Counted from the stretch's first letter, positions 48,927 to 57,669 are shown. The stretch is DNA of 64,000 nt from Coriobacteriia bacterium (GCA_015655215.1 JAATFL010000033.1:1-64000), one strand, 5' to 3'. The notes: a model not told the origin generated them from the sequence alone. Translations and numbers: made by a program.

Positions 48927-50255
48927 ATGAGTCCTGAAGATACGGTCCTGCGCACCACGCACGCCCTGTGCCCGGTATGCCTCAAGGAGCTTCTGGCGAC
49001 GGTCTTCTCCGATGCGGGCGGGGTCGTGTGGATGGAGCGCATCTGTCCCGAGCACGGCGAGACGGTCTCGCGCGTGTGGCCCGACGTCGACCACTATCGC
49101 TGGATGACGTCGCTCGATTTTCCCCGGAACCCGCCGCATGCGACGTGCGGCGGAGCGACGGCGACCAGGCCGTGCCCCTTCGGGTGCGGCGTGTGCGAGC
49201 GTCACGCCCGCAAGGGCACGCTGCAGGAGGTCGAGGTGACGCAGGCGTGCAACCTGCACTGCCCCGTATGCTTCATGTCGGCACAGAGCGATCGGCACGA
49301 CCCGGACATGGAAGGGCTTTCGGCCATGTTCGACGCCATCGTGCGCACGGGGGGCGTCGATACCGGTGTCCAGATAACGGGCGGCGAGCCCACGGTGCGG
49401 GAGGACCTGCCCGATATCATCCGCATGGCACGGGGCAAGGGCTTCTGGGGTGTGGAGGTCAACACGAACGGCCTGGTCATCGCCTCGCGCGACGGGTATC
49501 TCGAGACGCTCGTCGAGGCGGGGCTCACGGGTGTCTACCTCTCGTTCGACTCGCTCGTCGCGGACGTGTACCGGCAGATGAAGGGTGCCGACCTGCTTGC
49601 GGTGAAGCTCGAGGCCGTCGAGCGATGTCGGGTCGCGGGTATCCAGGTGGTGCTTGCGATGACGATCGTCGCGGGCACCAACGAGCACGAGGTGTACGAC
49701 ATCATCCGCTTCGCCCTTGACAACCCCGACGTCGTGGTGGGCGTCGCCCTGCAACCGGCGTTCACCTCGGGTCGCTTCGAGACGGGCCGGACCATCACCT
49801 ACACGATGGGCGACGTGATCGCCCAGTTGGCCGAGCAGCATCCCGACATGTTCGATTCCCATGACTTCCTGCCGCTCTCCACATCCAACCCACTGTGCGA
49901 CGCGGGCACGTATCTGCTGCCCGACCCCGACGCCCCCGCCGGCTGGACGCCTGCCACGCGCGGGCTCACGCGCGAGGGGTATCTGGCGGCCTACAACCCG
50001 GATTCCCCACAGGGGTCCGTCTTCCTCGACATCCTCTCGGGCGAAGGGCGCGACCTCTCGCACGGCCTTTCGATTGTCATCATGGACTACATGGACGCCT
50101 ACACGATGGACACCGACCGTCTGCGCGACTGCTCGATGATGGTGGCGATCCCCGACGGGCGCACCATCCCGTTCTGCTCGTACCACCTCACCGACGCCTC
50201 GGGTCGCAGGGTCTACGCGCCATGGGGCAAAGAGGGATTGCGGGGTTCGCTATGA
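48927..50255 (+). CDS. Radical SAM protein of the Tes/MJ0619-like class, cluster gene 4
   Basis: The protein is 442 residues from the ATG at 48927. The N-terminal zinc ribbon-like part has C-P-V-C-L-K-E-L and I-C-P-E-H-G-E. Another Cys group (C-P-F-G-C-G-V-C) precedes the radical SAM motif C-N-L-H-C-P-V-C (CX3CX2C) near residue 110. The SAM-binding segment Q-I-T-G-G-E-P-T-V follows. This order (ribbon, extra cysteines, radical SAM barrel) is seen in tetraether lipid synthase and in MJ0619-like pterin methylases, whose members make C-C bonds or methyl additions. Its substrate here is unknown. The stop overlaps the start of the next gene. Confidence 0.75.
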   Translation: MSPEDTVLRTTHALCPVCLKELLATVFSDAGGVVWMERICPEHGETVSRVWPDVDHYRWMTSLDFPRNPPHATCGGATATRPCPFGCGVCERHARKGTLQEVEVTQACNLHCPVCFMSAQSDRHDPDMEGLSAMFDAIVRTGGVDTGVQITGGEPTVREDLPDIIRMARGKGFWGVEVNTNGLVIASRDGYLETLVEAGLTGVYLSFDSLVADVYRQMKGADLLAVKLEAVERCRVAGIQVVLAMTIVAGTNEHEVYDIIRFALDNPDVVVGVALQPAFTSGRFETGRTITYTMGDVIAQLAEQHPDMFDSHDFLPLSTSNPLCDAGTYLLPDPDAPAGWTPATRGLTREGYLAAYNPDSPQGSVFLDILSGEGRDLSHGLSIVIMDYMDAYTMDTDRLRDCSMMVAIPDGRTIPFCSYHLTDASGRRVYAPWGKEGLRGSL

Positions 50256-51370
50256 TGGGTGCAGGGAAAGGCGGGACTTCCGGAGCGACCTCGGATGCGA
50301 CTCGCCCGGACATCTCGACCACCATGCCGAGTGCCGAGCAGATCCGCACCTCCCATGGTGCGGTGGCCGACTTCGACGTGACCAACGCCTACGGCGGTGA
50401 GCCGGACTACGCGGTTCACCTCGACGGCGCAACATGCACCGGGTGCGGCCTGTGCGCGGCGTTCTGTCCCCTCGAGATCTACACGATGGTGGATGGTCGC
50501 CCGGTGGTGGGGGACGAGTCCGCATGCTGGGGGTGCGAGACCTGCGCGGGCCAGTGCCCCGCCCACGCCATCCGCATCGAGGCGCTCCCCGCCGCGCTCG
50601 CCAAGCGCTTTGCCACCGAGGTGGCCCCGCCGATGGACGCCCAACTCGCAGGAGAGTACCGCGCGTGGGCGACCACGCTCGGGGAGGTGCTCGACCTGCG
50701 ATGGCATCCGGTGGCCGTGAGCCTCATCCCCGCCGGCGCGCCGCTACCCGACGTGCCCCAGCCCACAGAGCGCTTGCGCTACTGCCAGTCGCTCATGGCG
50801 GCGCGGCGTGGTCGCAAGCTCCTGATGCCGGCCTGCAAGCACGCCTGTCCCGACGGTACCTCGATCCTGGGTCTCACCGGAATCCCGGCCAAGCTCGCCA
50901 CGGGTGAGATATACGTGCTCTTCCACAAGATGAACGACCTCGCCGCAGCGCAGCGCATGGTGAACGAGCGCCCCATGCTGCCCCCTCGCTCCATCGCCGC
51001 CACCTGCGTGGCCCCGCTCGACGATCCGGTCGCCCCCGCGGATGTGGTCGTGGTCGTGTGCAAACCGGAGCAGGTGATGTGGATATGCATGTCGGCCTCC
51101 TACTACACCGGGCACCGCCATGACTTCCATGCGTCCGGATTCAACGCGCAGTGCGTGGAGGCGACGCTGCTCCCTTTCACCACGAAGGAGCTCAACGTCT
51201 CGTTTGGCTGCTACGGCTGTCGTGGAAGCTCGGACGTCGAGGACGAGAACATGATGATCGGCATTCCCATCGAGCTCATGCCCACCATCGTCAGAGGCCT
51301 TACCGAACTTTCGCGCACGGCGATTCCCCAGGCTCGCAGCAAGATCTACCTCGGCCCTTTCGGCGAGTGA
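50252..51370 (+). CDS. Ferredoxin-DUF169 fusion protein, cluster gene 5
   Basis: The protein is about 372 residues from an ATG (50252 or the adjacent 50255) overlapping the previous stop. After a polar start it has a two-cluster ferredoxin domain at about 68-110 (C-T-G-C-G-L-C-A-A-F-C-P and C-W-G-C-E-T-C-A-G-Q-C-P). A DUF169 domain at about 130-360 follows, with V-A-V-S-L-I-P, P-A-C-K-H-A-C and F-G-C-Y-G-C-R-G. DUF169 proteins are found in anaerobes and methanogens and have no proven function. The fusion suggests a one-electron redox role within this cluster. Confidence 0.78.
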   Translation: MMGAGKGGTSGATSDATRPDISTTMPSAEQIRTSHGAVADFDVTNAYGGEPDYAVHLDGATCTGCGLCAAFCPLEIYTMVDGRPVVGDESACWGCETCAGQCPAHAIRIEALPAALAKRFATEVAPPMDAQLAGEYRAWATTLGEVLDLRWHPVAVSLIPAGAPLPDVPQPTERLRYCQSLMAARRGRKLLMPACKHACPDGTSILGLTGIPAKLATGEIYVLFHKMNDLAAAQRMVNERPMLPPRSIAATCVAPLDDPVAPADVVVVVCKPEQVMWICMSASYYTGHRHDFHASGFNAQCVEATLLPFTTKELNVSFGCYGCRGSSDVEDENMMIGIPIELMPTIVRGLTELSRTAIPQARSKIYLGPFGE

Positions 51371-51375
51371 TCACG

Positions 51376-51816
51376 ATGCCCGCCGAGGAGCTCTTCCGCA
51401 TACGCGCCGCGACCCCTGCCGACAAAAGGGGGATCAACCTGATCTCCGTCCTTGAGGGCATGGGCGCCTTCGAGGATATCGTGGGCCTCTTCGTCGCCTG
51501 CAACGGGGATGGGGACGTCGTCGGGTTCATCCGCGTAGAGGACCATGGGGGCGTCGCCTACGTGCATCCCGTCGCGGTGTATCCCACCTGGCGTGGCCAT
51601 GGCGTGGGTCGTGCCCTCGTGGCGTGTGCCTTCGAGGTTTCCCCTCGAGTCGCCCTCGTGGCGCGCGGCGGCTCGGTCGCGTTCTACCGCGCGCTCGGCT
51701 TCAAGGATGCGACCTGGGATGAGCTCGACCAGACGGTCGTGGGCGAATGCGATGGGTGCGAGCGGCGCGACGAGTGCCAGCCGCGGTGCATGAAGATCGA
51801 CCGAGCGGGAAGATGA
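51376..51816 (+). CDS. GNAT acetyltransferase with cysteine-rich tail, cluster gene 6
   Basis: The protein is 146 residues from the ATG at 51376; a GTG at 51367 overlapping the previous stop is an alternative. The GNAT core shows V-A-V-Y-P-T-W-R-G-H-G-V-G-R-A-L, the acetyl-CoA pyrophosphate loop, and F-Y-R-A-L-G-F near the end. The C-terminus adds C-D-G-C-E-R-R-D-E-C-Q-P-R-C, a CX2CX5CX3C group that could bind a metal or cluster. The acyl acceptor is unknown. It is tightly packed between the DUF169 protein and the second CCG protein. Confidence 0.8.
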   Translation: MPAEELFRIRAATPADKRGINLISVLEGMGAFEDIVGLFVACNGDGDVVGFIRVEDHGGVAYVHPVAVYPTWRGHGVGRALVACAFEVSPRVALVARGGSVAFYRALGFKDATWDELDQTVVGECDGCERRDECQPRCMKIDRAGR

Positions 51817-51845
51817 ACGAAGGCTAAGCGAAACGAGGACGTGAG

Positions 51846-53111
51846 ATGGCGTTGCGAGAAGCGTACGAGAAGGTCCGCGATGCGAGCGTGACGTGCACGA
51901 GATGCGGTCGCTGCAAATCCCGTTGCGAGGTGCTCGGGGCCATCTCGATGGACGTGTGCGAGCTGGCCGGCGTCTTCGCGGAATGCGCGGTGGCATCGGA
52001 GCAGGCCTCCACGCTCCCTCCTGCGACCCAACTCGACACAGAGGTCTACGCCGTCGCCGTCCGTGCCTTCGCCAACGAGCATCCCGAGGTCATCTTCGCC
52101 ATCCGTCGCTGCTGCATGTGCGGGTTCTGCACGCATGGCTGCATGGCGGGGATGGACGCGCGCGCGACCTTCTCGGCGATCCGGGAGATCCTACTCGACG
52201 TGGGCGTCCTCTCGATGGCCGGCCATGGGTCGACGCAGGTGGACGGGGAGTGGGACCTCTTCAAGGCGTATCGTGCGATCTACGGCTTCTACTACGAGGG
52301 CACGCCCCGCATGGACGCGGCGCGCAGCCTTGGCGTGGACACGCTGTTCTACCCAGGCTGCACGCTCGTCTCCTACGCACCCGGGCTCACGCTCGAGATC
52401 ATCGACTGGCTCGGCGCGCATGACCATCCCTGCGTGCTGAGCGAGGCGTGCTGCGGCTCACCGCTCATCTCGGCTGGTGCCGGAGAGCGGGCCCATGACT
52501 TCCGTGTCGCGCAGGCGCGCGCGATCCGCGAGGCCGGGATCGAGCATATCGTCTTCGTCTGCCCCGGTTGCTTCAGGGAGCTCGGTGACTGCGACGGGCT
52601 CCTCGACGACGTCGAGTTCATCGGGTTGCCGGCCCTCCTCGCCGAGGAGGGCGTGACGCTGCGCGCCGACAGGGTGGGCGACGTGCGGGCGCTGAGCATC
52701 GCCGACTCGTGCCATGACGTCGCCGAGCAGTTCAGCAAGCCATTGCGCAGGATCGCCAGGGGGTTCGACCTGGTCGAGCACGCCCACTGCGGATGTGACG
52801 CTCTCTGCTGCGGTGCAGGGGGTTCGACCGCCCTGGTGGACGAGCGGATCGGGACGCGCCGGCTCGAACGCATCATCGGAGAGGGTAGGGAGGTCGGTAG
52901 CGACCTCATCGTCGCCGACTGCCCCACCTGCTCGTACAGCTTCGCGGCGTATGAGATGTCGGGTGCCAAGGCCTGCGATGACCGTCCTGCCAACGCGAAC
53001 TACCTCGACCTCGTCTTCGAGAACCGCTTCGATTGGGATGATGTCTTCAAGAAGCTCGACGGCATGTACACGGGCGAGTATGCGGAATGGGTCAATCAGG
53101 TTCTGGGTTGA
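51846..53111 (+). CDS. CCG-domain protein with N-terminal ferredoxin (HdrD/GlpC-like), cluster gene 7
   Basis: The protein is 421 residues. The N-terminal ferredoxin domain has C-T-R-C-G-R-C-K-S-R-C and C-C-M-C-G-F-C-T-H-G-C. Two CCG half-sites follow: F-Y-P-G-C ... E-A-C-C-G-S and D-S-C ... L-C-C-G-A-G-G, with D-C-P-T-C-S-Y near the end. This layout matches HdrD-, GlpC- and LutA-type electron carriers that work with flavoproteins or with other cluster enzymes. It may accept electrons from, or supply them to, the cluster's molybdoenzyme and pairs functionally with the protein at 44861. A 14-bp hairpin follows at 53145. Confidence 0.83.
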   Translation: MALREAYEKVRDASVTCTRCGRCKSRCEVLGAISMDVCELAGVFAECAVASEQASTLPPATQLDTEVYAVAVRAFANEHPEVIFAIRRCCMCGFCTHGCMAGMDARATFSAIREILLDVGVLSMAGHGSTQVDGEWDLFKAYRAIYGFYYEGTPRMDAARSLGVDTLFYPGCTLVSYAPGLTLEIIDWLGAHDHPCVLSEACCGSPLISAGAGERAHDFRVAQARAIREAGIEHIVFVCPGCFRELGDCDGLLDDVEFIGLPALLAEEGVTLRADRVGDVRALSIADSCHDVAEQFSKPLRRIARGFDLVEHAHCGCDALCCGAGGSTALVDERIGTRRLERIIGEGREVGSDLIVADCPTCSYSFAAYEMSGAKACDDRPANANYLDLVFENRFDWDDVFKKLDGMYTGEYAEWVNQVLG

Positions 53112-53144
53112 CGGCCACGGGCGGTACCATGCGTGGATGAAGGC

Positions 53145-53177
53145 GATGCGACCGTCTCGAGGGGAGACGGTCGCATC
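53145..53177. terminator. Bidirectional hairpin between convergent genes
   Basis: A perfect 14-bp stem (53145-53158 with 53164-53177) has a 5-base loop. It lies between the end of the molybdoenzyme cluster and the convergent trigger-factor-like gene. It is placed to end both transcripts, and no T-run is seen on either strand. Confidence 0.75.
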
Positions 53178-53204
53178 ATCGTGCACGGATCGTTTCGGTC
53201 GCCG

Positions 53205-54608
53205 TCAGTTGGCGTCCGGTCCGCTCTGGTCGGGCTTGGCGATGGTGGGCACGGCGTCGTCGCGGCCCGGGTCCTCCGCGTCAGCGGGCCGCGTGGCATG
53301 CGGGTCGGTGAAGGTGGAGTGCTCCACCAGCCATTCGGATGCAAGCATGCGGCTGACCCCGGTGTCGACGACGTACTGTCGCCCCGTGCCTTCGATCTCC
53401 TGGCGCATCTGGAACTCCTGCCCTGGCGCGACGAGGGAGTAGTAGCGCTTGACGTCGTCGTCGTCGGGGACGAGATGGAGATGGTCGGCCAGCGCATCCA
53501 TCGAGATCTGCTGCACCAGTTGGTCGCGAATCTGCATCATGGTCATCATCGAGAACTGGTTCTCGTCCATACCGGACTTCTGGAGGTACTCCTCCTGGGT
53601 CATGTTCTGCTGCTTGAGGAAGGATTTGAACCCCTCGAAGTACTCGTCGCGCGCGGCCTCGTAGACGGGATCCTCGATCTTGCCCTTGAAGCGCTTGGAG
53701 AACTCGCTGGTGGCATGGTACTGGCGGAACTGGTCGTACTGCTGGAGAGCAGCCTTCTCGACCTCATCGGTGACCTGCTTCTTGAAGTCGTCGGAGGTGG
53801 TGCAACCGGGGATGTTCTTCTGCACCCAGGCGTCGGTGACGGCGGGAACGGTCTCCTTCAGCAGCTCCACGATGGTGACCTCGGAGGTGTAGGTCTGCAT
53901 CTTCTGTTCCGCTGCGTCCTCGGTCGAGGGTGCAGATGTGAAATCGGGTACCTGGAAGCTGACGGTCTTGGTCTCGCCAACCTTCATGCCGAGAAGCGCC
54001 TTCTCGAAATCTTCGGGCATGAGCTGCTGCCCTGCATCATAGCGACGTGAATCGAACGTAAGCGCCTCGATCGGTTCGCCTTCGACCGAGGTCTTCATCG
54101 AGATGTTCATCTTGTCATCGGCCTGCACCGTGTCATGTGAGGTGTCGGTGATCGTCTCGGAGTGGGCCTTCGTGATCTGCGCCATGCGGTTCGAGACCTC
54201 CTCTGCGGGGATGGAGAAGGAATCGAGTGCCATGGTGATCGGCTCGTAGCTTTGCAGTTCGGACGAGGGTATCAGCAGGACCTCGGTGACGAAGTCGAGC
54301 GGTTTGCCATCGGCGACGTCTCCAGCGGTGACGATGTGGGGATTTCCCACGATACGGAGCCGGGAGCTGCTCACGGCCTGGTTGGCGAGGATGCGGAGCA
54401 GTTCATCGCGAACGACCTGATGGGCGAAGTCCGCACCGAGCTTCTCGTCGACCGCCTGCTGTGGTGTCTTGTCACGCTCCGGGGCGATGTGGTTCTTGAT
54501 GGCGGTACGAAGGTACGCCGTCTTGAGGACCGGTTGGATATCGGCGGCAGGTACCGAGCATGTCAGGGTCATGCACCCGTTGTCCGTAGGTTTCCTTGAG
54601 ATTTTCAT
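53205..54608 (-). CDS. Trigger factor paralogue with altered ribosome-docking loop
   Basis: The protein is 467 residues from the ATG at 54608 behind AAGGGAG. The overall plan is that of trigger factor. An N-terminal domain is followed by an FKBP-type prolyl isomerase domain (Y-D-A-G-Q-Q-L-M-P-E-D-F-E-K-A-L-L-G-M-K-V-G-E). A long helical C-terminal domain has many Q, E and M residues. The ribosome-binding signature G-F-R-x-G-K-x-P is replaced by I-A-P-E-R-D-K-T-P. The C-terminal tail is rich in D, A and P. It is probably a second, specialised chaperone for the neighbouring redox proteins and not the housekeeping trigger factor. Confidence 0.78.
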   Translation of the reverse strand: MKISRKPTDNGCMTLTCSVPAADIQPVLKTAYLRTAIKNHIAPERDKTPQQAVDEKLGADFAHQVVRDELLRILANQAVSSSRLRIVGNPHIVTAGDVADGKPLDFVTEVLLIPSSELQSYEPITMALDSFSIPAEEVSNRMAQITKAHSETITDTSHDTVQADDKMNISMKTSVEGEPIEALTFDSRRYDAGQQLMPEDFEKALLGMKVGETKTVSFQVPDFTSAPSTEDAAEQKMQTYTSEVTIVELLKETVPAVTDAWVQKNIPGCTTSDDFKKQVTDEVEKAALQQYDQFRQYHATSEFSKRFKGKIEDPVYEAARDEYFEGFKSFLKQQNMTQEEYLQKSGMDENQFSMMTMMQIRDQLVQQISMDALADHLHLVPDDDDVKRYYSLVAPGQEFQMRQEIEGTGRQYVVDTGVSRMLASEWLVEHSTFTDPHATRPADAEDPGRDDAVPTIAKPDQSGPDAN

Positions 54609-55026
54609 GACGCTCCCTTGTCACTGGAAAAATGGTCAGTTCTCGCTGGTAGACATCATACACGTACCGGTGCGGACAAACCTATCCTTGAAGGACCGTT
54701 TACGGTTGGAAGACTTAGTACCTCCCGTCTGGGACGCGCCACACGGTGCCTGCGTGCCGTTCTTCCGAGCGATCGGGCCGCCAAAGGGTGCAATATTATC
54801 TATATCATTATCATAGTTGACTTATATGATATATATAATCAATATGCTTCATATCAAACGATAGAACGATATCGCCATACGGGCCGAAGGCAGGGTCGTC
54901 GTCCTGCGGGCAAGGGAAAGGAGGGGTTGAGGATGAGTCTCGTAACCGTTTCCATGCGTGAGATGCGAATGCCACGGTACCCATCATCCGCCTCCACTCC
55001 GATTCGCACGTCCATGGAAGGACATC
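54609..55026. other. Divergent region between trigger-factor-like gene and nifB
   Basis: These 418 bases are divergent. The stretch about 54790-54845 is strongly AT-rich in a GC-rich neighbourhood and should be the promoter. A perfect inverted repeat TATCATA-N9-TATGATA at 54809-54831 overlaps a TTGACT element at 54817-54822. A separate short frame with a strong ribosome site begins at 54933. Confidence 0.55.
54809..54831. promoter_or_regulatory. Operator-like inverted repeat in the nifB promoter region
   Basis: The 7-bp arms TATCATA and TATGATA are exact reverse complements with a 9-base spacer. A -35-like TTGACT lies inside the spacer and right arm. The geometry fits a dimeric repressor site; the regulator is not identifiable. 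Confidence 0.45.
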
Positions 55027-55091
55027 ATGACCAACCCCCCTTCGTCCGTACAACGCTCGCATCCGTGCTTCTCGTCCAGTTGCACCGGTAG
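54933..55091 (+). CDS. Possible 52-residue leader peptide overlapping nifB
   Basis: This short frame is preceded by AAAGGAGGGG at ideal spacing, the strongest ribosome site in the region. It overlaps the nifB start by 65 bases in another frame. The peptide starts M-S-L-V-T-V-S-M-R-E-M-R-M and is rich in Met and Arg, without a recognisable domain. It may be a leader peptide coupled to nifB translation, or an accidental frame. Confidence 0.3.
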   Translation: MSLVTVSMREMRMPRYPSSASTPIRTSMEGHHDQPPFVRTTLASVLLVQLHR

Positions 55092-56352
55092 CTCCGGTCG
55101 TATCCATCTCCCCGTCGCCCCCGCTTGCAACGTCTCGTGCAACTACTGCGTACGTCGCTTCGATTGCGTCAACGAGAGTCGACCTGGCGTGGTGAGCAAG
55201 GTGCTCACTCCCGTACAGGCGCTTGAGCGCTACAAGATTGCCCAAGAGCTGCTTCCCCGTCTGGACGTGGTGGGTATCGCCGGGCCAGGTGACCCGCTTG
55301 CGAACTTCGATGCCGTGTCCGAGACGTTCGAACTCGTTCGAGCCCTCGATCCCACCGTCCTGCTCTGCCTCTCCACCAACGGACTGCTCCTGCCCCGATA
55401 CGCCGATCGGATCGCCGAGCTCGGCATATCGCATGCGACCATCACGCTCAACGCCATCGACCCGGCCATCGGCGCGAGGATCTACCGCAGGGTGGTGTAC
55501 AACGGGATGGTGTACGGAGGCTTGCCGGCGGCACGCATCCTGCTGCGTAACCAGATCGAGGGCATCACGCGCCTCGTCGGTCTGGGTGTCACGGTCAAGG
55601 TGAACACGGTGCTCATCCCGGGAATCAACGACGACCACGTCGAGGAAGTCGCCAAGGTTGCCGCCGGTCTCGGCGCCACCGTCGAGAACGTCATGCAGAT
55701 GATCCCCGTACCCGGCAGCGTGTTCCAGGACCTTCCCCAGGTACCCCAGGGCCTCTTGACCGAGAGGCGTGCGGCGTGCAGTGCGTATCTGCCTCAGATG
55801 CTCACGTGCCAACAGTGCCGTGCCGATGCGATCGGCACGCTTCGAGACGATCGACGTGCGCAGGTCGAGGAGCGCGAACGGACGTTGGCGCAGGGGCGGG
55901 CTTTGGCGGACACGTCCGAGACGACGCCTTCCAACCCCGGTGCAGCGCCGAGGACCGTCGATCCCCGTGTCGGCCATTACACGGTTGCAGTCGCTTCCCG
56001 CGATGGCGTCTCGGTCGACGAGCACTTCGGGCACGCGACCGCCTTCACGCTCTACGAGAGCGATGGGCTTGCCGTCGAGAAGGTGGGTACCCGTGACATT
56101 GAGACGTTTTGCAAGGGTTCTGATGGTTGCGGTGAGGACGAGCATGAAGCCCAGCTGTCACGTATCATCTCCGCGCTCGATGGGTGCGATGCCGTCCTCG
56201 CGCTGCGCATGGGGGACATGCCCGCCCGCACCCTGCGTCGTCGCGGCATCGAGCCCATCATGACATGCGATCGTATCGAGGATGCCGTGAGGGATGCGGC
56301 AAGCCTCCTTGCCAGTCGCCGCGCATCGCCCATGGTTTCATCGATCCGGTGA
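55027..56352 (+). CDS. nifB: NifB-type radical SAM cofactor enzyme with NifX domain
   Basis: The protein is 441 residues from the ATG at 55027 behind GGAAGG. NifB hallmarks are present: H-P-C-F-S at the start, G-R-I-H-L-P-V-A-P-A-C-N and the CX3CX2C radical SAM motif (C-N-V-S-C-N-Y-C). N-E-S-R-P-G-V and the cluster-ligand motif C-Q-Q-C-R-A-D-A-I-G near residue 260 follow. A NifX/NafY-like domain occupies about 320-435 (D-E-H-F-G-H-A). NifB makes the carbide-containing iron-sulfur precursor NifB-co. No nitrogenase structural genes lie in the window, so the product may serve another metalloenzyme. A hairpin at 56454 separates it from the cystathionine-type gene. Confidence 0.88.
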   Translation: MTNPPSSVQRSHPCFSSSCTGSSGRIHLPVAPACNVSCNYCVRRFDCVNESRPGVVSKVLTPVQALERYKIAQELLPRLDVVGIAGPGDPLANFDAVSETFELVRALDPTVLLCLSTNGLLLPRYADRIAELGISHATITLNAIDPAIGARIYRRVVYNGMVYGGLPAARILLRNQIEGITRLVGLGVTVKVNTVLIPGINDDHVEEVAKVAAGLGATVENVMQMIPVPGSVFQDLPQVPQGLLTERRAACSAYLPQMLTCQQCRADAIGTLRDDRRAQVEERERTLAQGRALADTSETTPSNPGAAPRTVDPRVGHYTVAVASRDGVSVDEHFGHATAFTLYESDGLAVEKVGTRDIETFCKGSDGCGEDEHEAQLSRIISALDGCDAVLALRMGDMPARTLRRRGIEPIMTCDRIEDAVRDAASLLASRRASPMVSSIR

Positions 56353-56453
56353 TGGAATCGGCGAGAAGAGCCGCTCACGTGCCCTGCGCATGCCCTGCGA
56401 CTCGTCACAAGTCGTCTCCCTGAAGGGTCGCTGTCGTTCACGGCGTCATCGTA

Positions 56454-56475
56454 TCCCCGCATCGTGCTGCGGGGA
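56454..56475 (+). terminator. Hairpin between nifB and the PLP enzyme gene
   Basis: An 8-bp GC-rich stem (56454-56461 with 56468-56475) has a 6-base loop. It lies just ahead of the ribosome site of the gene at 56490 and could terminate or attenuate transcription. Confidence 0.5.
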
Positions 56476-56489
56476 CGGAAAGGAAGTCC

Positions 56490-57644
56490 ATGCGATTCTC
56501 CAGTCTGCTCGTGCACCATCCTGGTGCGGTCGACCCCGTCACCGGTGCGCTCTCCGCGCCCATCTACCAGGCCTCGACGTTTCAGCAAGATGATCTTGAG
56601 AACCCCCCGCGGTTCGATTACGCACGTTCCGGGAACCCTACGCGTCAGGCGCTCGAGGACACGATCGCCGTACTCGAGGGGGGTTGTCGAGGGTTTGCCT
56701 TCTCCTCGGGAATGGCGGCGATCTCGTCGGTCCTCGCGATCTTCTCAGCCGGAGACCATCTGATCGTCTGCGAGGATTCGTACGGCGGGACGTATCGCGC
56801 CACCAGCACGATCTTCCCGCGGTTCGGGTTCGACGTCACCTACGTCGACACGACCGATCTCGATGCGGTGCGCAGGGCCGTGCGCCCCACCACCAAGGCG
56901 ATCTACTTCGAGACGCCGTCGAACCCGCTGCTCAAGGTCACCGACATCCACGGCATCGTGGCGATCGCCCACGAGCACGGTGCCGTGGCGATTCTCGATG
57001 ACACGTTCCTCTCGCCCTACCTGGTACGGCCGCTGGGGATGGGTGTGGACATCGTCGTGCACAGCGCCACCAAGTTCATCGCGGGGCACACCGATGTGGT
57101 GGCGGGGTTGGCCTGCGTGGCCGATGAGGGACTTGCCGACCGCGTCTACGCCATCCAGAACGGCTTCGGGGCGGTGCTGGGCCCCCACGACGCGTGGCTG
57201 GTGCTGCGGGGGCTCAAGACGCTCAAGGTGCGCCTCGACTACCAGCAGCGCAACGCGACGGCATTGGCACGCTGGCTCGAGGCGCGCCCCGAGGTGCGGG
57301 CCGTCTACTATCCCGGGCTCGCGACCCACGTGGGACATGACCTGCACGCCTCGCAAAGCGACGGACCGGGCGCGGTGCTCTCGTTCAGGGTGACCGACGG
57401 CATCGCGGCGCGTGCCTTCCTCGCACGGCTCAAGATGGCCAACGTCGCCGTGAGCTTGGGCGGTGTCGAGACGATCGTCTCGTATCCGGTGACGATGTCG
57501 CATGCCGCGATGCCAGAGCCCGAGCGCGCACGACGTGGCATCACCGACGACTTGCTGCGCGTCTCGGTGGGCAACGAGGACCTGGATGATCTCGAGGAGG
57601 ATTTTGCCCAAGCGCTTGTCGCCTCGTCGACATGCCCCTGCTGA
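56490..57644 (+). CDS. Cystathionine gamma-synthase/lyase-family PLP enzyme 1
   Basis: This 384-residue protein begins with F-S-S-L-L-V-H-H-P-G-A-V-D and has the family's F-S-S-G-M-A-A-I. The PLP lysine lies in H-S-A-T-K-F-I-A-G-H-T near residue 195, and S-Y-P-V-T-M-S-H near the end. The group includes cystathionine gamma-synthase, gamma- and beta-lyases and O-acetylhomoserine sulfhydrylase; sequence does not separate them here. GGAAG precedes the ATG. A second member lies at 63060 beside an amino acid transporter. Its neighbour nifB suggests supply of sulfur or recycling of SAM-derived sulfur compounds. Confidence 0.88.
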   Translation: MRFSSLLVHHPGAVDPVTGALSAPIYQASTFQQDDLENPPRFDYARSGNPTRQALEDTIAVLEGGCRGFAFSSGMAAISSVLAIFSAGDHLIVCEDSYGGTYRATSTIFPRFGFDVTYVDTTDLDAVRRAVRPTTKAIYFETPSNPLLKVTDIHGIVAIAHEHGAVAILDDTFLSPYLVRPLGMGVDIVVHSATKFIAGHTDVVAGLACVADEGLADRVYAIQNGFGAVLGPHDAWLVLRGLKTLKVRLDYQQRNATALARWLEARPEVRAVYYPGLATHVGHDLHASQSDGPGAVLSFRVTDGIAARAFLARLKMANVAVSLGGVETIVSYPVTMSHAAMPEPERARRGITDDLLRVSVGNEDLDDLEEDFAQALVASSTCPC

Positions 57645-57669
57645 AGGGGTCCCGCCTACCGCCTTCGTG

